DNA of 64,000 bases from Streptomyces cathayae. GTDB lineage: Bacteria > Actinomycetota > Actinomycetes > Streptomycetales > Streptomycetaceae. Positions 19,978 through 27,970 of the stretch are shown piece by piece. Numbering within the stretch: position 1 is the first letter of the stretch; every line of letters starts with the position of its first letter. The notes under the pieces are model-generated. The model made no database searches, was not told where the DNA came from, and was given only the letters and a program-made list of their open reading frames with translations. Position numbers and translations under genes: made by a program. Where the stretch lies: NCBI RefSeq assembly GCF_029760955.1, contig NZ_CP121682.1, forward strand, positions 3,534,001 to 3,598,000, in the 5' to 3' direction.

Positions 19978-21585
19978 TCACCGGCAGCCGCACGCCGCCA
20001 GGGCCGTGGCCGCCCTGTCCAGGGCCGTCTGGGCCGCCGTGGGGTCGCTGGTGCCGGTCGCCAGGAAGGCGAAGGCGAGCAGTCGGCCCTCCTCGTCGAC
20101 GACGGTGCCCGCCAGGGTGTTGACGCCGGTGAGGGTGCCCGTCTTGGCGCGGACGAGGCCGGCCGCCCCGTCGGCGTAGCGGCCGGTGAGGGTGCCGGTG
20201 AAGCCCGCGACGGGCAGGCCGGTGAGGACGGACCGCAGCTCGGGGCGGGCGGGGTCGGCGGACTTCACCAGCAGCGCGGTGAGGAGGCGGGCGGTGAGCC
20301 GGTTGTTGCGGTCGAGCCCGCTGCCGTCCTTGAGCACGGTCCCCTCCAGGGGGACCCGGAGCTCGGCGAGCCGGGTGCGGAGGGCGGCCGCGGCGCCCGC
20401 GAAGTCGGCGCGTTCGCCGGTCGCGATCGCGGTATGGCGGGCGAGGGCCTCGGCGAGGTCGTTGTCGCTGTTGGTGAGCATCCGTTCGACCAGGGTGGCG
20501 AGCGGAGGAGAGGACACCGTGGCGAGGGTGCCGGCCCGGGTCGTGGACTTCGACGGGCCGGGCGGTGTGGCCTTGACGCCGTGCGCCTTCAGGAACTCGC
20601 CGAACTTCCGCGCCGCGTCGGCCGCGGGGTCGGCGACGCGGTTCGCGGGGCCGCTGACGGAGTCGTCGACCCGGGCCTCGTCGGCCATCAGGGGGGTGAC
20701 GGTGGCGATGTTGGGGTTGATTCCGATCGGGTGCCTGTCGCCGCCCGGGTAGAGGGTGGTGTCGTAGGACAGGGTCACCTCGCGTACGCCGCGTTCGGCC
20801 AGGGCGGCGGCGGTCCGCCCGGCGAGGTCGCGCAGGCTCGCCGAGCCCGTGTCGTTCTTCTCCCGGGCGGTGAGGGTGGGGTCGCCGCCGCCGACGAGGA
20901 TGACCTCCTTCGTGTCGGGTTCGAAGGTGGTGCGGGTGGTCAGGCGGTGGTCGGGGCCCAGCGCGGTGAGGACCGCGGCGGCGGTGACGATCTTCGTGGT
21001 GGAGGCGGGGGTGAGCGCGTCGCCGGAGCCCTGGGCGTACAGCTCTCCGCCGGTGGAGACGTCGACCACGACGGCGGAGTGACGGCCCAGCTCCGGGGCC
21101 TTCAGCAGCGGGGTGAGGATGCCGGCGAGGGCCTTGCCGCCGGGCGCCGACCGCGCGGTGGCGGCGCCGCCGAGACCGGCGAGCACGGAGGGGGCGCTGG
21201 GCGCCGCCCGGGGGCCGCGCGGCGGCGTGCCGGCGTTGCCGCGGGTGCCACCGTGATCTGTGCCACGCACGGCCCCCAGGGCCACGGCCCGGTCCCGCTC
21301 GGCCGTACGCTGACCGGTGGAGTCCCAGGGACCCGCGGCGGTCACCGCACCGGCGGCCAGTGCCATCCCGGTGGCGGCCGCGACCACGGTGAACCGCCAG
21401 GTCTTCGGCCAGGTGCCCGGCCAGGCCACCGGCCGCGCGATCCGTGGCCCGGCGGCCGTGACGACACGCGCCAGACGCGGCCGTACGGTCGCCGCGACCC
21501 GTGCGAGACGCGGTCGTACGGCGTCCGCGACCCGCACGACATGCGGTCTCGCGGCCCGCCAAGGCCTCAGCTCTGGCACGACCAC
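19978..21585 (-). CDS. dacB: D-alanyl-D-alanine carboxypeptidase/endopeptidase (PBP4 family, S13)
   Basis: A 535-residue cell-wall enzyme. Catalytic motifs are STTK (Ser195, Lys198), SDN in MLTNSDNDLAEAL, and KTG in RAKTGTLTGVNTLAG. A hydrophobic segment at about residues 65-84 should be the signal anchor, leaving about 60 N-terminal residues in the cytoplasm. That tail is unusual: Arg/Pro-rich and made of repeats of the type VRPRLARVAAT. The enzyme trims peptidoglycan stem peptides. It is transcribed divergently from ppa and is followed by the DUF2342 gene after a 70-bp gap. Confidence 0.88.
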   Translation of the reverse strand: MVVPELRPWRAARPHVVRVADAVRPRLARVAATVRPRLARVVTAAGPRIARPVAWPGTWPKTWRFTVVAAATGMALAAGAVTAAGPWDSTGQRTAERDRAVALGAVRGTDHGGTRGNAGTPPRGPRAAPSAPSVLAGLGGAATARSAPGGKALAGILTPLLKAPELGRHSAVVVDVSTGGELYAQGSGDALTPASTTKIVTAAAVLTALGPDHRLTTRTTFEPDTKEVILVGGGDPTLTAREKNDTGSASLRDLAGRTAAALAERGVREVTLSYDTTLYPGGDRHPIGINPNIATVTPLMADEARVDDSVSGPANRVADPAADAARKFGEFLKAHGVKATPPGPSKSTTRAGTLATVSSPPLATLVERMLTNSDNDLAEALARHTAIATGERADFAGAAAALRTRLAELRVPLEGTVLKDGSGLDRNNRLTARLLTALLVKSADPARPELRSVLTGLPVAGFTGTLTGRYADGAAGLVRAKTGTLTGVNTLAGTVVDEEGRLLAFAFLATGTSDPTAAQTALDRAATALAACGCR

Positions 21586-21664
21586 CAGCCCCTTTCGCGA
21601 TCACACACCTGCGTGAGGGACACTTAATCACCAGAACTATGTGCTGATCATGGAGGAGCGTCCG

Positions 21665-22156
21665 GTGGAGTTCGACGTCACGATCGAGATCCCGAAGGGT
21701 TCGCGGAACAAGTACGAGGTGGACCACGAGACGGGTCGGATCCGCTTGGACCGTCGACTCTTCACCTCGACCGCCTACCCGACCGACTACGGCTTCGTCG
21801 AGAACACCCTCGGCGAGGACGGCGATCCGCTGGACGCGCTGGTCATCCTCGACGAACCGACGTTCCCCGGCTGCCTGATCCGCTGCCGCGCGATCGGCAT
21901 GTTCCGGATGACGGACGAGGCCGGCGGCGACGACAAGCTGCTCTGCGTCCCCTCGACGGACCCGCGCGTGGAGCACCTGCGTGACATCCACCACGTGTCG
22001 GAGTTCGACCGTCTGGAGATCCAGCACTTCTTCGAGGTCTACAAGGACCTGGAGCCGGGCAAGTCGGTGGAGGGCGCCAACTGGGTCGGCCGGACCGACG
22101 CCGAGATCGAGATCGAGCGGTCCTACAAGCGCTTCAAGGAGCAGGGCGGCCACTGA
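21665..22156 (+). CDS. ppa: Inorganic pyrophosphatase
   Basis: A 163-residue soluble family I pyrophosphatase. It shows [40 protein letters not shown] followed by [14 protein letters not shown] (the metal-binding aspartates), and the C-terminal [18 protein letters not shown]. It drives biosynthesis by removing PPi. GTG at 21665 was chosen over the upstream in-frame GTG at 21641 because a near-perfect GGAGGAG lies just upstream and the conserved protein begins there. A membrane pyrophosphatase (hppA) is also present at the right edge of the window. Confidence 0.95.
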   Translation: MEFDVTIEIPKGSRNKYEVDHETGRIRLDRRLFTSTAYPTDYGFVENTLGEDGDPLDALVILDEPTFPGCLIRCRAIGMFRMTDEAGGDDKLLCVPSTDPRVEHLRDIHHVSEFDRLEIQHFFEVYKDLEPGKSVEGANWVGRTDAEIEIERSYKRFKEQGGH

Positions 22157-22169
22157 GCCCGTTCCCCAC

Positions 22170-22219
22170 GAGACGCGCGACGGGGCGCACGCGGACGCGT
22201 GCGCCCCGTCGCGCGTCTC
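22170..22219 (+). terminator. Terminator after ppa
   Basis: A perfect 23-bp stem (22170-22192 with 22197-22219) and a 4-base loop, directly downstream of the ppa stop and before the exporter gene. No U-tract. Confidence 0.8.
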
Positions 22220-22311
22220 CGTGCGCATACTGGCCCCTGGGGGTCCGTGCACCGGGCCCCGACGGGGAAGGCAGAGCCCACGGACGGCGTCGTACAGGGA
22301 GCGCAACGCAG

Positions 22312-24069
22312 GTGAGGGACACGCAGGAGCGCAAGCCGCAGTCGGACGAGGCGAGGAGTGCCTTCAACGCTCCCGCGGGGGCGGCGGCCCCGGCCGACTC
22401 GGAGTCGGCGACGACGTCGGAGTTCGCCGTCCCGGAGGGACTGGAGGTCTCCCCGGCCGGCACGGAGTCCGAGACGACCTCCGAGTTCACCGTTCCGGAG
22501 GGACTGGAGCTCCCCCCGGTCGGCACGGAGCCCGACACCACCTCCGAGTTCACCGTTCCGGAAGGGCTGGAAACCGCCCCGCAGCCGGCCGAGGTGGAGG
22601 GGTCGGCGTTCAACCCGCCGAGCACGTACAGCGCCCAGCAGGCGCCGGCGGCGTTCACCCCGCCCGGCGGGATGCCGTCCATCGCCCTGCACCGGGACGT
22701 GCCCTGGCAGGACCGGATGCGCACGATGCTGCGCATGCCGGTGACCGAGCGGCCGGCGCCGGAGCAGGTGCAGCGGCACGACGAGGCGGGGCCGGCCGTG
22801 CCGCGCGTACTCGACCTGACGCTGCGTATCGGTGAGTTGCTGCTGGCGGGCGGCGAGGGCGCGGAGGACGTGGAGGCGGCGATGTTCGCCGTCTGCCGCT
22901 CCTACGGCCTGGACCGCTGCGAACCGACCGTCACCTTCACCCTGCTGTCGATCTCCCATCAGCCGTCCCTGGTGGACGACCCGGTGACCGCGTCGCGCAC
23001 GGTGCGCCGCCGCGGCACCGACTACACCCGCCTCGCGGCCGTGTACCAGCTGGTGGACGACCTCAGCGACGACGAGACGCACATCTCCCTGGAGGAGGCC
23101 TACCGGCGCCTCGCGGAGATACGCCGCAACCGGCACCCCTACCCCGTCTGGGTGCTGAACGCGGCGAGCGGACTGCTGGCGGGCTCGGCCTCGATGCTGG
23201 TGGGCGGCGGGTTCCTGGTGTTCATCGCCGCCGCGGGCGGTGCGATGCTCGGCGACCGGCTGGCCTGGCTGCTCGCCGGGCGCGGGCTGCCGGAGTTCTA
23301 CCAGTTCACGGTGGCCGCGATGCCGCCGGCCGCGATGGGCGTCGCGCTGACGCTGGCCCACGCGGACGTGAAGGCCTCGGCGGTGATCACCGGCGGGCTG
23401 TTCGCCCTGCTGCCCGGACGGGCCCTCGTCGCGGGGGTGCAGGACGGTCTGACCGGCTTCTACATCACCGCCTCCGCGCGGCTCCTGGAGGTCCTGTACT
23501 TCTTCGTGGGCATCGTGACCGGCGTGCTGGTGGTGCTCTACTTCGGGGTTCAGCTGGGCGCCCAGCTGAGCCCGGACGCGGCACTCGTCCTCACCGAGCG
23601 GCCGGTGTGGCAGATCGCCGCGTCGCTCGGGCTGTCGCTGGCCTTCGCGGTGCTGCTCCAGCAGGAGCGGTCCACGGTGCTGATGGTCACCCTCAACGGC
23701 GGGGTCGCCTGGGTGGTGTACGGCGCGATGTACTACGCGGGCGACATCTCACCGGTGGCCTCCACGGCCGTGGCGGCGGGGCTCGTGGGGCTGTTCGGGC
23801 AGTTGCTGGCCCGGTACCGGTTCGTTTCGGCGCTGCCCTACACCACGGCGGCCATCGGCCCCCTGCTGCCCGGTTCCGCCACGTACTTCGGTCTGCTGGC
23901 GATCGCCCAGAACGAGGTGGACGCGGGGCTGGTGTCCCTCTCGAAGGCGGTGGCGCTCGCGCTGGCCATCGCGATCGGGGTGAACCTCGGTTCGGAGATC
24001 TCCCGGCTGTTCCTGCGGATCGGCTCCGCCGAGAAGCGCAGGGCGGCGAAGCGGACCCGCGGCTTCTGA
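22312..24069 (+). CDS. ThrE-like threonine/serine exporter
   Basis: A 585-residue member of the ThrE family (DUF1212 plus DUF3815). The conserved N-terminal domain starts near residue 163 (LDLTLRIGELLLAGGEGAED). Its loop contains RRNRHPYP, and about ten transmembrane helices fill residues 285-560. In Corynebacterium ThrE exports threonine and serine. The first 150 residues are a hydrophilic extension containing three 21-residue repeats (TTSEFxVPEGLE) and are not part of the transporter core. GTG at 22312 has weak Shine-Dalgarno support, so part of the extension could be over-called, though the repeats are in frame. Confidence 0.85.
   Translation: MRDTQERKPQSDEARSAFNAPAGAAAPADSESATTSEFAVPEGLEVSPAGTESETTSEFTVPEGLELPPVGTEPDTTSEFTVPEGLETAPQPAEVEGSAFNPPSTYSAQQAPAAFTPPGGMPSIALHRDVPWQDRMRTMLRMPVTERPAPEQVQRHDEAGPAVPRVLDLTLRIGELLLAGGEGAEDVEAAMFAVCRSYGLDRCEPTVTFTLLSISHQPSLVDDPVTASRTVRRRGTDYTRLAAVYQLVDDLSDDETHISLEEAYRRLAEIRRNRHPYPVWVLNAASGLLAGSASMLVGGGFLVFIAAAGGAMLGDRLAWLLAGRGLPEFYQFTVAAMPPAAMGVALTLAHADVKASAVITGGLFALLPGRALVAGVQDGLTGFYITASARLLEVLYFFVGIVTGVLVVLYFGVQLGAQLSPDAALVLTERPVWQIAASLGLSLAFAVLLQQERSTVLMVTLNGGVAWVVYGAMYYAGDISPVASTAVAAGLVGLFGQLLARYRFVSALPYTTAAIGPLLPGSATYFGLLAIAQNEVDAGLVSLSKAVALALAIAIGVNLGSEISRLFLRIGSAEKRRAAKRTRGF
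22411..22581 (+). repeat. Three tandem 63-bp coding repeats in the exporter N-terminus
   Basis: Three copies of a 21-codon unit beginning TTSEF at residues 34, 55 and 76. The core TTSEF(A/T)VPEGLE is nearly identical in each, while the link (SPAGTESE, PPVGTEPD) varies. The last copy is incomplete. This is a coding minisatellite in a disordered region. Confidence 0.75.
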
Positions 24070-24108
24070 CGCCGGATGCCCGGGTCCTCGGGACCCGGGC
24101 ATCCGGCG
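24070..24108. terminator. Terminator between exporter and DedA genes
   Basis: A perfect 18-bp stem (CGCCGGATGCCCGGGTCC with its complement at 24091-24108) and a 3-base loop, starting at the exporter stop codon. It lies between convergent genes. Confidence 0.8.
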
Positions 24109-24140
24109 GTGCGTTCGGCGGTGCTGTTCGGCGGTGCGGC

Positions 24141-25121
24141 TCAGTAGCCCTGGTTGTAGGGCTGCTGCCGGTTCTGGTCCGGCCCGTGGCCCTGGGGGTG
24201 CCCCTGACCCTGGCCCTGGGGGTGCCGCGGGTCGAAGTACGGGTCGTAGCCGCCCTGGCCGTTGCCGTACGGCGGCTGGGGCTGCGGGCTCTGGGGCTGG
24301 GGGCTCTGCTGCTGCGGGTAGCCCTGGTTGCCGTAGGGCTGCTGGGGCTGCTGGGCCCGCTGCGGCGGCTGACCGTCCGGGGTGATGCGGCGCAGCTGGG
24401 TCGTGGCGTCGTCCATGACCGGCGGCTGGGCGTACGGGGTCTGCTGGTCGTACCGGTTGTGCTGGTCGTGCTGCGGGGCGGCCGGGTCCTCGGCGGCGGC
24501 GCGCTTCTTCTTGCCGCGTTCCCGCAGGTACTCGACGATGATCGGGACCACCGAGAGGAAGACGATCAGGATGAGGATCGACTCGACGTTGTTCTTGATG
24601 AAGGAGATCTGGCCCAGCCAGTAGCCGGCGACCGTGATGCCCGAGCCCCAGGCGACGCCGCCGATGACGTTGTACGTGAGGAACGTGCGGTACTTCATAC
24701 GGCCGGCGCCGGCCGTGATGGGGGCGAAGGTGCGCACGATCGGCACGAAGCGGGCCAGGACGATCGCCTTGGGGCCGTACTTCTCCATGAACTCGTGGGC
24801 CTTCTCCAGGTTCTCCTGTTTGAAGAGCTTGGAGTTGGGACGGCTGAAGAGCTTGGGTCCGAAGAACTTGCCGATCATGTAGCCGACCTGGTCACCCAGG
24901 ACGGCGGCGATCACGATCAGCGTGCACACCAGCCACAGCGGCTGGCTGATGTAGCTGCCCTCCGCCACGAAGAGGCCCGCCGTGAACAGCAGGGAGTCAC
25001 CGGGCAGGAACGCGAAGAATCCGGACTCGGCGAAGACGATCAGCAGGATGCCGGTCAGGCTGAAGGTCTCGATCAGATAGTCCGGGCTCAGCCACTCGGG
25101 GCCGAGCGCAAGGGTGGTCAC
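24141..25121 (-). CDS. DedA/SNARE-associated family membrane protein
   Basis: A 326-residue protein. The first 215 residues are a DedA membrane domain with the family signature FAESGFFAFLPGDSLLFTAG, YMIGKFFGPKLF, and FVPIVRTFAPITAGAGRMKY with its conserved Arg. DedA proteins move lipid carriers such as undecaprenyl phosphate or phospholipids across the membrane. The C-terminal 110 residues are a Gln/Pro/Gly/Tyr-rich low-complexity tail (QQQSPQPQSPQPQPPYGNGQ) not found in core DedA proteins. GTG at 25121 directly precedes the conserved N-terminus. It is divergent from the YbjQ gene. Confidence 0.85.
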   Translation of the reverse strand: MTTLALGPEWLSPDYLIETFSLTGILLIVFAESGFFAFLPGDSLLFTAGLFVAEGSYISQPLWLVCTLIVIAAVLGDQVGYMIGKFFGPKLFSRPNSKLFKQENLEKAHEFMEKYGPKAIVLARFVPIVRTFAPITAGAGRMKYRTFLTYNVIGGVAWGSGITVAGYWLGQISFIKNNVESILILIVFLSVVPIIVEYLRERGKKKRAAAEDPAAPQHDQHNRYDQQTPYAQPPVMDDATTQLRRITPDGQPPQRAQQPQQPYGNQGYPQQQSPQPQSPQPQPPYGNGQGGYDPYFDPRHPQGQGQGHPQGHGPDQNRQQPYNQGY

Positions 25122-25257
25122 GGGATTGTGGCTCCTGCTGCTTGAGGGGGACGGGCGAGGCTGGCTGCCAAAACCTATCAACGCAGCCGTCCCGGCCCGG
25201 GTTCCACGGGGCGTACCCAGGATTGCACCGTGCCTCCTCCCCGGCGAAGCTGGGGCC

Positions 25258-25623
25258 ATGGGCATCGAAGAGTACGGCGGTGGGCAGGGCCCCGGGCCCG
25301 ACGTCCTGGTGGTCACGACGAACGACGTCCCGGGGCACCGGGTGCAGGAGGTCATCGGCGAGGTCTTCGGGCTGACCGTGCGGTCCCGGCACCTCGGCAG
25401 CCAGATCGGCGCCGGTCTGAAGTCGATGATCGGCGGCGAGCTCAAGGGGCTGACCAAGACGCTGGTGGAGACCCGGAACCAGGCCATGGAGCGCCTGATC
25501 GAGCAGGCACGCGCGCGGGGCGCCAACGGCGTACTGGCGTTCCGTTTCGACGTCACGGAGGCGGCGGACGTGGGCACCGAGGTGTGCGCGTACGGCACGG
25601 CGGTGGTGCTCGTGCGCGAATGA
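25258..25623 (+). CDS. YbjQ-family (UPF0145) protein
   Basis: A 121-residue protein of the YbjQ/UPF0145 group. It shows VLVVTTNDVPGHRVQEVIGE, the loop VRSRHLGSQIGAGLKSMIGG, and ARARGANGVLAFRFDVTEAA. These small proteins form pentamers; a heavy-metal role is proposed in databases but unproven. The first 14 residues are a short Gly-rich extension. It is monocistronic, with a strong terminator immediately downstream. Confidence 0.8.
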   Translation: MGIEEYGGGQGPGPDVLVVTTNDVPGHRVQEVIGEVFGLTVRSRHLGSQIGAGLKSMIGGELKGLTKTLVETRNQAMERLIEQARARGANGVLAFRFDVTEAADVGTEVCAYGTAVVLVRE

Positions 25624-25625
25624 CG

Positions 25626-25680
25626 ACCGCGCGGGTGCGCCGCCCGTCCCCCGACAGGACGGGCGGCGCACCCGCGCGGT
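25626..25680. terminator. Bidirectional terminator between YbjQ gene and tipA
   Basis: A perfect 24-bp stem (25626-25649 with 25657-25680) and a 7-base loop, lying between convergent stop codons. No U-tract. Confidence 0.85.
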
Positions 25681-25686
25681 ACGGGC

Positions 25687-26457
25687 TCAGCCTCCGTGCC
25701 GGGCCGCGTTCGCGACGATCGCGTCGCGCAGGTAGACCGCCAGACCGGGCCGGATGTCCTCGTACGTCCGGGTGAAGCGCGGGTCGGCGACGTACATCTC
25801 GCCCAGGCCGGTGTGCATCTCGTGCCCGCAGTCGTAGTACGCGCGGGTGATGAACCGCCGGTGCTCCTCCGCCGTGTCCATCGCCTCCTCGGCGTCGGCC
25901 GGCACCCCGGCCGCCATCAGGTCGGCCATGCGCAGATGGAGGGCGTCGAACTCCTCGGTGACGCGTTTCCAGTCGTCCTTGGTGTAGGACGCGGTCCGCT
26001 GCCGGGACTGCCGGTAGGCGTCGGTGCCGCCCCAGCGCTCCCGCACCTCGTCCTCGTACTGGTCCGGGTCGAAGTCCCCGAACACCTCGAACTTCTCCTC
26101 GGGCGTGAGATCGATGCCCATGTGGTGTGCCTCCATGGCGTGCTCCACGGCCGCCGCCATCTTCCGCAGCCTTTCGATCCGGGCGGTCAGCAGGTCGTGC
26201 TGCCGGCGCAGGTGCGCGCGCGGGTCTGCCTTTCCGGTGGCCTGATCGTCGAGCAGGGCGGCGACCTCCTCGAGCGGGAAGCCGAGCTCCCGGTAGAACA
26301 GGATCTGCTGCAGCCGGTCGAGGTCGGCGTCGCTGTAGCGCCGGTGCCCCGCGCGGTTGCGCTCGCTCGGGGCGAGCAGGCCGATGTCGTCGTAGTGGTG
26401 CAGGGTGCGCACCGTGATCCCGGCGAAACCGGCGACCTGTCCCACGGAGTAGCTCAC
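25687..26457 (-). CDS. tipA: TipA: MerR-family regulator with thiopeptide-recognition (TipAS) domain
   Basis: A 256-residue regulator. The MerR DNA-binding part is YSVGQVAGFAGITVRTLHHY (3-22), followed by a coiled coil at about 75-112. The TipAS domain starts at Met113, MGIDLTPEEKFEVFGDFDPD. In S. lividans this internal Met is used to make TipAS separately, and the matching ATG is present here at 26121. TipA proteins bind thiopeptides such as thiostrepton and activate their own promoter. The cysteine equivalent to Cys207 is kept (Cys210, YYDCGHEMHT). The one I recall as the covalent attachment site, Cys214, is Gly217 here. GTG at 26457 gives the family start VSYSVGQ. An autoregulatory operator lies just upstream. 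Confidence 0.92.
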   Translation of the reverse strand: MSYSVGQVAGFAGITVRTLHHYDDIGLLAPSERNRAGHRRYSDADLDRLQQILFYRELGFPLEEVAALLDDQATGKADPRAHLRRQHDLLTARIERLRKMAAAVEHAMEAHHMGIDLTPEEKFEVFGDFDPDQYEDEVRERWGGTDAYRQSRQRTASYTKDDWKRVTEEFDALHLRMADLMAAGVPADAEEAMDTAEEHRRFITRAYYDCGHEMHTGLGEMYVADPRFTRTYEDIRPGLAVYLRDAIVANAARHGG

Positions 26458-26484
26458 TTCCGCTCCCTTCTCGGTACGCACTCC

Positions 26485-26515
26485 ACCCTGGGACCTCACG
26501 CCACGTGAGGTGCAA
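26485..26515 (-). promoter_or_regulatory. tipA promoter with MerR-type operator
   Basis: On the minus strand, TTGCAC (26510-26515) and CAGGGT (26485-26490) are separated by 19 bp, the long spacer typical of MerR-activated promoters. The spacer carries the 17-bp inverted repeat CCTCACGTGGCGTGAGG (26494-26510). This matches my memory of the S. lividans ptipA layout. Predicted leader length to the GTG is about 20 bases. Confidence 0.85.
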
Positions 26516-26599
26516 GTCGGTTTCCCGGACTTGACACCACAACCGCCTCATCCGTTTCGTTCGCTTTGCCCGCATGTGGCGGCTTGATCCGTCTATCGT

Positions 26600-27892
26600 G
26601 TGCGCGTGGCCCAGGACAGCGTGCAGCAGGAACCCTCCACCGCCCCGGCGACCCGGGCACGCGACCTGCTGCCGACCGTCGTCCCCGCGCTGGTCGTGGG
26701 GGTGGCGGCGAGCCTGCTGCTGGTGGGCGTGAGCCGGGCGGCCGAGGAACTCCAGGACGTGCTGTGGCAGAACCTGCCGGACGCGCTCGGGGTCGGCGGG
26801 TACTCCGTGCTGTGGATGTTCGTGATGCTCGTCGCCACCGGGATCGCGGTCGGTCTGGTGGTGTGGAAGGTGCCGGGCCACGCCGGCCCCGATCCGGCGA
26901 CCACCGGCCTCGAGGCCCCCGTGCTGCCGCCCGTGGTGCTGCCGGGGCTGCTGCTGGCCACCGCCGTGATGCTGGCCGGCGGGCCGAGCCTCGGGCCCGA
27001 GAACCCGATCATCGCCGTGAACGTCTCCCTGGCGGTCCTGCTGGGCACCAGGGCGTTCCCCCGGACCCAGGAGCACGGCTGGGTGGCGTTGGCGGAGGCG
27101 GCGACGATCGGCGCGCTCTTCGGTACGCCGGTGGCCGCGGCGCTCGTCATCTCCGAGGCGCTGACGGGCCGGCAGGTCAGGGGACAGCTCTGGGACAGTC
27201 TCTTCGCGCCGCTGGTCGCCGCGGGGGCCGGTGCGCTCACCGTCTCCCTGGTGTCGCGGCCGAGCTTCGACCTGGACCTGCCGCCGTTCGGCCGGCCCGG
27301 CTGGGCGGACCTGCTGTCGTCGCTCGCCGTCGCCTCGGCGGGCGCGCTGCTCGGCCTGTGCGCCGTCTACGCCTTCCCGTACGTCCACGGGGCGTTCCGG
27401 CGGCTGCGGCACCCCTTGCTGATGCTTCCGGCCGGCGGGGTGGTGCTGGGCGCGCTGGCGGCCCTGGGCGGGCATCTGACGCTGTTCAAGGGGCTCGACG
27501 AGATCACCGTGCTGGCGGCCGACCCCGGAGGCTGGTCGGCGGGCCAGTTCGCCACGATGACGGTGGTGAAGCTGGCCGCCCTGCTCGTCGCCGCGTCCTG
27601 CGGGTTCCGGGGCGGGCGGATCTTCCCGGCCGTGTTCGTCGGCACCGCGCTCGGGCTGTGCGCCCACGCCCTGGTGCCCGGGGTGCATCCGGCGGTCGGT
27701 GTGTCGGCGGGGGTGCTGGGGGTCCTGCTGGCCATCACCCGCCAGGGCTGGGTGAGCCTGTTCGTCGCCGCCTTCCTGGTCGCCTCGCCGGGCATCCTCG
27801 CCCTCCTGTGCATCGCCTCGCTCCCGGCCTGGCTGCTGGTGACGGGACGCCCGCTGATGCAGCTGCGACCGGACGGAACCTCCGCCCGATGA
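26600..27892 (+). CDS. ClC-family chloride/ion transport protein, atypical
   Basis: A 430-residue membrane protein with roughly ten hydrophobic segments. GGPSLGPENPIIAV (127-140) aligns with the ClC motif carrying the gating glutamate (GREGP in E. coli), so Glu134 is the likely gating residue. RGGRIFPAVFVG near residue 337 resembles the GGIFAP block. The usual GSGIP filter segment is not obvious, so it is a divergent ClC whose ion selectivity is uncertain. GTG at 26600 or 26606 could be the start. It lies 78 bp upstream of gadB on the same strand. In E. coli, ClC activity supports glutamate-decarboxylase acid resistance, and a similar pairing is inferred here. Confidence 0.72.
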   Translation: MRVAQDSVQQEPSTAPATRARDLLPTVVPALVVGVAASLLLVGVSRAAEELQDVLWQNLPDALGVGGYSVLWMFVMLVATGIAVGLVVWKVPGHAGPDPATTGLEAPVLPPVVLPGLLLATAVMLAGGPSLGPENPIIAVNVSLAVLLGTRAFPRTQEHGWVALAEAATIGALFGTPVAAALVISEALTGRQVRGQLWDSLFAPLVAAGAGALTVSLVSRPSFDLDLPPFGRPGWADLLSSLAVASAGALLGLCAVYAFPYVHGAFRRLRHPLLMLPAGGVVLGALAALGGHLTLFKGLDEITVLAADPGGWSAGQFATMTVVKLAALLVAASCGFRGGRIFPAVFVGTALGLCAHALVPGVHPAVGVSAGVLGVLLAITRQGWVSLFVAAFLVASPGILALLCIASLPAWLLVTGRPLMQLRPDGTSAR

Positions 27893-27970
27893 CCCCCCGC
27901 CCTCCCCCTCTCACCCCTCTCGCCCCTCTCACTTCTTTCACCGTCACCGCACGAACCCCCGGAGGCACCC

